Origin: Heterodera schachtii
Lineage: Eukaryota; Nematoda; Chromadorea; Rhabditida; Heteroderidae
Length of the DNA: 64,000 bases
Reading direction: 5' to 3'
NCBI GenBank assembly: GCA_023374025.1
Contig: SIJG01000109.1
Coordinates: forward strand, 251,577-315,576
Shown here: positions 58,437 to 64,000 of the stretch, piece after piece
How the letters are laid out: every line of letters starts with the position of its first letter
Position numbering within the stretch: the stretch's first letter is position 1
Made by a program: the position numbers and the translations under genes
The notes under the pieces: model-generated
Seen by the model: only the letters and a program-made list of their open reading frames with translations
The model's database searches: none
What the model was told of the DNA's origin: nothing

Positions 58437-59537
58437 TTAACAGCATTTGCAATGATTATTTAAAATATTCTATAAAAATAATAATAATAAATAAAAAATT
58501 TGTATAAAAAAAGAATAAGCTTTTAAAATAATATATGTACATGAAAGTTATTCATTTTTAATTCATTATCTAAATAATTAAATTGCGTACTTTTGAAGCT
58601 CACCCACCTTATTTAGTCTTGCCCCATTGAAAACACAAGGTATTGTTGCCAGGAGAAAGTTGAACTAAAATTATTTGAAGCAAAAATAAAAGGAGCAATT
58701 AAAACATATTCTTATATTTTTATATGAGTAAAAAATATCTATTTGCAAAATAGTCGATTTTCATATAAATCAAAACTGCTCTTAAACAGCGTTTGTGATA
58801 TACAATCAAGTGTTTATTCACTTTTTATGAATCAAAGCCCCGAATAATGCAGTAACGAAAAAGAATAAAAAATGAACTTTTTTCAAAAATTAATAAAAAT
58901 AATTTATATAATTTTATTTTCAAAAGAATGAAATGAACGATACATAATCAAAAAAATCATTAATTTGTAAAAAATAAATTTTACTGCGCATAACTTAACA
59001 TGAAATCGGACACGTCAAGAAGAAAAATTGTAACGTGGTCTTTTCTTAATATAACTTTGCAATGTAAACAATTTAAAATTTAAACAAACTGGCCGAGCTA
59101 ATTTTTTTCTAGAAAGAGAATTATTTTTGCCTAAAAAGTGAACAATTATTTCGTTTAAAAAATCTTTTAATTCCAAATAATAGATATTTAGTTAATTTAA
59201 AATTAGAAAACTGTACAAGCTATAAAAAAAGCGGAAAAAATTCTTAAAGCGTAAATTTCAAAAAATAAGGTTAAATATTCAGAAAAAAATATTTCAAGGG
59301 AGGATAGATTTCGTATGAACTCTATAAGCCATTTGTATAAAAAAATGAAGAATATTTAAAAAATAAAAGCAAGATTAGCGACAAGAGATTATATTAATAT
59401 TTCTATAAAAATTCTAGTTTAAACTTTTTTATGTTACACACATTGAAAAACAACTCTGAGTACGATGAAGAATTTTCTGCTAGATACAAAAAAATTAGCT
59501 TAATATAGAAAAGGTAAAAAAGCAATAAAACAAAATT
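58437..59537. other. AT-rich intergenic DNA, nothing recognised
   Basis: AT-rich with no credible gene. A slightly GC-richer spot at 58598-58670 is unexplained. Confidence 0.5.
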
Positions 59538-59690
59538 TAACTTAAAGTGAAAATATCCAAAAAAAATACATCAATTAATAAAATCAAAAAGTATTCCAGA
59601 ACCACTCAAGAATTAAGGAAGCTATTGATCCTAATATAATGTTTTTATAAAACTAAATTATCAAAATAAATATATTCCTGCTTAGGTATC
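59538..59690 (+). repeat. Dispersed repeat, copy 2 (direct relative at 48260-48430)
   Basis: In the same orientation as 48260-48430, sharing AACTTAAAGTGAAAATATCCAA and several later blocks up to TATTCCTGCTTA. It lacks the ~270-bp tandem unit that follows copy 1. Confidence 0.75.
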
Positions 59691-62324
59691 GTAAAAGCAA
59701 AATTAATTAAAAAAAAAATATAAAACATTTAAATAAAGAAAACTTTATTCACAAAAGGTGAAACATTCACATGAAAATAAGCATGATTATAAAAAGTTGT
59801 TTTAAAATTTAAAAGTAATATTTGATAATATTTTATATTTAATTGCTAATTGATAAAAAAAATTCTAAATAAATTTAAAATTTCAATTGCTTCTTTGAAA
59901 CATCAAAAAATTTAATGAAAACAATGATAAAAGTTAATAAGAAAATATAAAATTTCTAATAAATTACAAATGATATTGTTATTTTTAGGGTATAAATAAT
60001 ATAAGAATACAAGATTAAATCCAAGACGTAAAAAACGCAACATCGTGTACTCGAACATATTGGTACGAAGTTGAAAATTTTTCGCCACAGTAAAAATTTA
60101 GATTTAATTTTTCATTATAAATCTCATTGTTTTCCTCCTGCTTGATTTTTATAAATTTAATAGTAAATAAAAAAAAGTCTAGAAGAAATTCTATTTATAT
60201 ATTTTATAATTTTTAATAAAAATTTTTTTTCAATATTGTTAATTATTATTATAGCATTTTTCTATCTATTTTTTGATCAAGTTTTTTACTTAAATCGTAT
60301 TCCTCCACGGTAGATTGTAGATTTTTTCATGTTTTTAAAATATTTTGGTTATTGATTGTACAAAAATTAAGTGCAAATAGAGAAAAAATTTATAGGATCA
60401 GAAAATCATATTTTTTTTGAGTGCAATTTGTACAAATTTTGTCGAAAGATTTATTTATTTTGTGATTTAATTATCTAGCATAAAATAATTTTTAAAATAT
60501 TTTATCACAATTAATGAATAAATTGGTTTTCCCATTTTTGTCAGTTGCATATTGTTTAAAAAACTTAATCAGGTTACATTTTTAAGATACTTAAAATAAA
60601 ATATTCTCTTTCGAGAAAAATTTTATAGTTAAGTATATAATTAAATAATTACATTATATCTATCTAAAATCATGTTATGAGACAAAATGAAAAATTTTTA
60701 TGAAATATTTAACCGTTTTTACAGAACAAAACCAAATAAATTAATCTCTGAGACAATAATTTTAATATAAAATTACATAACATTTAATAAACACATAAAT
60801 AAATAAGTATAATGCAAATAAAGCCACTTAATAAACTGTTTGAAATATGCATGTAAGAAGCATTTTTCGCGAAATTATAGTAAGCAATGAGAGTGAGTAT
60901 AATGTTATAAAAATATTATTCAAAATTAAATTGAATTATATTTTATAGCATAATCATTAAGAAACATTTAGTTAGATAAACATTTTTAGAATGAAATACT
61001 ATATAATAAAAATTATAATATCAATATATTTAAGTTATATTAAACGAAAATGTAGCATTTACTTTCTAAAATTATGTAAATGAATCAAGACCAAGTAAAA
61101 TCTCACTTTCAAAGGCAAATGCATTTATACATAATTAACATATATTCAAAATATTCAAATATAAAAACCAGTTTTCTCATACTATTTAATATACTATGAA
61201 TTATATAATAAAATTAAAATTAAAACATTAAATTAGATATTTATAAATAAAATTTTGATTCAGCAAATAGTTATATTCAAATTACAAAAATTAAAGATAA
61301 ATTTAAAAATAAAAAAGTAACGGCGTAACATGAAACCGCACACGCGATGTACATCAAGGATTTAAATTTAAAAAGCTAGGAAAATATATGTAATAAAATT
61401 TTATAAGAACAATAATTAAAATTAATTTAAAAGAACTTTAGCTATAATGATTTGGAGAAATTGTAAAATAGATAATAAAAAATATTTAATTGTTTTGTGA
61501 TAAAAAAATTTAAAAAGGACAAAAAATAAGTGAATATTTTTAAATAAAACAAATTTAAAGGTTAAAATAATTACATAATTTTAGCGAACTTAAATAATAC
61601 CCAAATTTTAGAGAGATTTGTTAAAAAATTAAAAATATTATTTCCGATAGTATATTCTAAAAAGAGATATATTGTCTTAACATTTGAATAATTAAATTTT
61701 TTAAATATTTAGCAAACAAAAAAATTTCATAAAATCAATTTATGATTTATTTGAATAATTTTAGAACATATATAATTGCATATAATAAATGTATAGGCCC
61801 AAATAATTATTTTATAAATGATCATGTTAAAACCCAAAAGTGGATGTTTTTATAAAAATTAACCCACTCTCATAGCTTTAAGAATCCAAACTCTGCCTAA
61901 TTGATAATTTTAATATGAAATTTACATATGTTTAAATTTTTTCCAACGATCATTTAAAACCAAATGATTTAATATTTCTGATTGGCTATGAATTGAATTT
62001 AAAAACCAAAATTTTACTGATATTTCTTTTGTTGTTGATTTTTTGTTTTTTATTTTATTTATCCTTATATTATAATTAAAAAAAACAATTATATGCTGTC
62101 CAAGAATTTTGCTTTTAATATGCTAGTTCAATTTATTTAGCTTCGTGAGTATTTGTGTATATGCGGTCACGAACGCGAGCAAAATATTTAACAGCACAAT
62201 TTTATTTAATTTGTTTTTATTAAATAAAATACCGATAATTTTTTTAATATTGTTTTTAATAGTTTATTTTGAAAAGTAAATTTCTTATATGTGTTTACCT
62301 TCTTTAGTAACTCATTTTATCTTC
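59691..62324. other. AT-rich intergenic DNA, nothing recognised
   Basis: AT-rich, low-complexity DNA without credible genes. CTCCACGGTAGATTG (60303-60317) and ACGGCGTAACATGAAACCGC (61320-61339) are isolated GC-richer words of no known meaning. Confidence 0.55.
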
Positions 62325-62714
62325 TAGGCGAATTTTGTCCATTTTTTGAAAATCGTTCGATTTTGCAAAAGTAATGGCTATACAACAAATGCAAATGGCC
62401 AAAAGATGGCCAACCGTCCGCAGATTCATCGTAATTCACCACTAAACTGAACAATTTTAGTATCATTCGAAAGGATTTGGAAAACTTTTCCTAAGCAAAA
62501 CTATGTAATTTGAATTTTTAATAAAAAAAAAGTTTTGTGCCTTGCAAATTTTCATTGTGTTATAACTTAAGTCTAAGGCCGCTGTTTCTAACCAAAATGC
62601 TAAAGGGTTCTTTCTATATTGATTCTAAAAAATAAAATGGTTTTATAGCGTTTTAACAAAAAAATGTTAGCATTTGCTAATTTTGCCCGGGTTTCGAATT
62701 GGTAAAACTCCCTA
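62325..62714. repeat. Less AT-rich segment, possible decayed transposon
   Basis: Composition and word use differ from the flanks (AATGGCCAAAAGATGGCCAA, AAGGCCGCTGTTTCTAACC, TTTGCCCGGGTTTCGAATTG). The left edge TAGGCGAATTTTGTCCATTT and the right edge reversed, TAGGGAGTTTTACCAATTCG, are weakly similar, as in decayed terminal inverted repeats. Flanking octamers do not match. There are no open frames. Confidence 0.3.
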
Positions 62715-64000
62715 GCTGCTAAATGAATTTGTTTCTTCTATTTGGTTTTTTTCATCTATTCGAATGGAGTTAGCAACTAATACAAAATTAAACTGATAAT
62801 TATTCTTAATTATCATAGATGTTTTAATTTTTTAATAATATTAGAAAAAATCGACGAGACCTGCTGAAGTGCAGTTGAAGCAAAGGAAATCCTTTCATTT
62901 TGAATGTATAGATTGGAACTTTAAGAATTCTGTTTTTATTGTTTAGGCTAAAAAGCATCGAAATGATTTTGATAACGAAATGGATAAAGATGAGACTTTT
63001 TTGTTAAATTTGCAAATTTTGTGAAAAGTTTTTTTCATTTTTTTGTGACATATTTTGCATTTTTGTGATTTTAGGACATCTTTTGGGATTTGTTTTTGGC
63101 ACCTATATATATATATATTTGCTGTTTTTAGGACATAAATTTCCCAGCCATGATAAATATGCAATTTCACTAATTCAAGGCAATACCAAAATACAGCAGA
63201 GAAGATAGGAAACAAGAATAGAAAAATATTAATCTCATAAAGAAAAAAACAATATTTATACATTATATTTAATTAAAAGAGAATATTATTAAATACTTTT
63301 ACGACAGTCTTAAAACAATTTAAATTTTTTAGTTTAAATGAAAGGGAAAAATAATAATTTACCAATAGATAATTTTTTTTAAATTGTAATATACTTAAAA
63401 CAGAATGAAATATTTTTATAAGTTAATTAAATTAATATCGTTAATAATTAGTCGAGATTCTTTTGCTTAGAATTTTGTATAAATGTTAAACATTATTTTA
63501 GTTTATCTTATATTTTGTTCCTCGCAGAGTTCGTGTTCTTAATCTTAAACATAATTGCGATTATGGTATAGATCATAAATATTTTACATTTGATTGTTTT
63601 ATGATTCAAATACAATTTTATTTTTATTTTACATCTACATTTTATATTTCTTTGCCGAGATGTCCTTTTCCTAAATAGTTGTTTAGTTTGGCCCCTATTG
63701 TGGTATGGATTACCTAACTGATTTGAAATCTTTTAAAGTCTATGCTTGCTAAGTTTCATAGTTGAGTACCGATATTATCATACACAACTACTGTTTTTCA
63801 AAATTATTTAATACAATTAGACTTAAATAAATAAATTTAGACAATTAATTTTTAATAAAAAATTTTTTTTATTAGTTCTTTTATAGTTAATAAATAATTA
63901 ATTATTGTCAAATTAAATTTTAAATATTATTTATTTAAAATTTTAATCATTTAAAGTATCATAAAAGAATTTTCATTAAACAATGTCACATGTACTTGCA
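62715..64000. other. AT-rich intergenic DNA to window end
   Basis: AT-rich with a short AT run at 63103-63119. The 106-codon minus-strand frame at 62943-63263 is Lys/Phe/Ile-rich with no motif and overlaps T-rich CATTTTTTTGTGACATATTT repeats, so I do not call it. Confidence 0.5.

Noticed and set aside
1..64000. Many 60-120-codon open frames rich in Phe, Ile, Leu, Lys and Asn (for example 32113-32469, 62943-63263, 30257-30487)
   Set aside because: Low-complexity translations of AT-rich DNA, without motifs, splice context or paralogues in the window.
1..64000. CRISPR array, bacterial operon, organelle genome
   Set aside because: No regularly spaced identical short repeats with unique spacers, no ribosome-binding-site-led gene strings, and no mitochondrial or plastid genes.
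1..64000. Telomeric repeats (TTAGGC or TTAGGG arrays)
   Set aside because: No tandem run of either unit was seen; isolated hexamers only.

Overview
This window looks like a gene-poor, repeat-rich piece of an AT-rich animal genome. By eye it is about four-fifths A+T. It has no gene-dense strand, no bacterial-style operons and no organelle genes. Nearly all open frames are short and low-complexity (Phe/Ile/Leu/Lys/Asn-rich) and read as chance. Evidence for a eukaryote is a Ty3/gypsy retrotransposon 3' end with its LTR, several non-autonomous DNA transposons, microsatellites and TTTTCAG-type splice acceptors. A nematode such as a root-knot nematode would fit, but that is a guess from composition and style, not a marker.

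Layout. 1-13.7 kb: AT-rich DNA with a diverged long inverted repeat (3197-4025 against 11505-12145), a G-run element (7160-7790), a possible hAT-like element (8385-8957), a polypurine tract (9736-9985) and a perfect hairpin (10073-10097). 13.84-16.20 kb: a GC-rich module bounded by two identical 71-bp direct repeats. It carries hairpins, a recurring ~25-bp motif and a broken open frame that I read as galectin-like. 16.20-22.83 kb: a large, nearly perfect palindrome with two ~2.6-kb arms around a 1.4-kb spacer. The spacer holds two unrecognised coding-looking stretches and a small inverted-repeat element, and each arm carries a splice-acceptor-preceded Ser/Pro-rich exon candidate. 22.8-34 kb: AT-rich DNA with a patch of short GC-rich tandem motifs (24.7-25.76 kb). 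34.39-35.18 kb: a foldback element with a 9-bp target duplication, whose empty site is preserved in an inverted relative at 5955-6232. 40.68-41.19 kb: a second foldback element with a 9-bp target duplication. 41.66-42.29 kb: a hAT-like element built of GAGAACCGAGA-type repeats. 42.6-57 kb: old dispersed repeats, a ~270-bp tandem duplication (48.55-49.11 kb) and an (AT)35 microsatellite. 57.19-58.44 kb: the 5'-truncated gypsy remnant with integrase, polypurine tract and 3' LTR. 58.4-64 kb: AT-rich DNA with diverged repeats.

No intact conserved host gene was identified. The most interesting parts are the palindrome with the GC-rich galectin-like module at its edge, and the foldback elements whose arms are short tandem repeats. 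The second foldback is dated by its empty site. No search or alignment was run; boundaries and identities are by eye.
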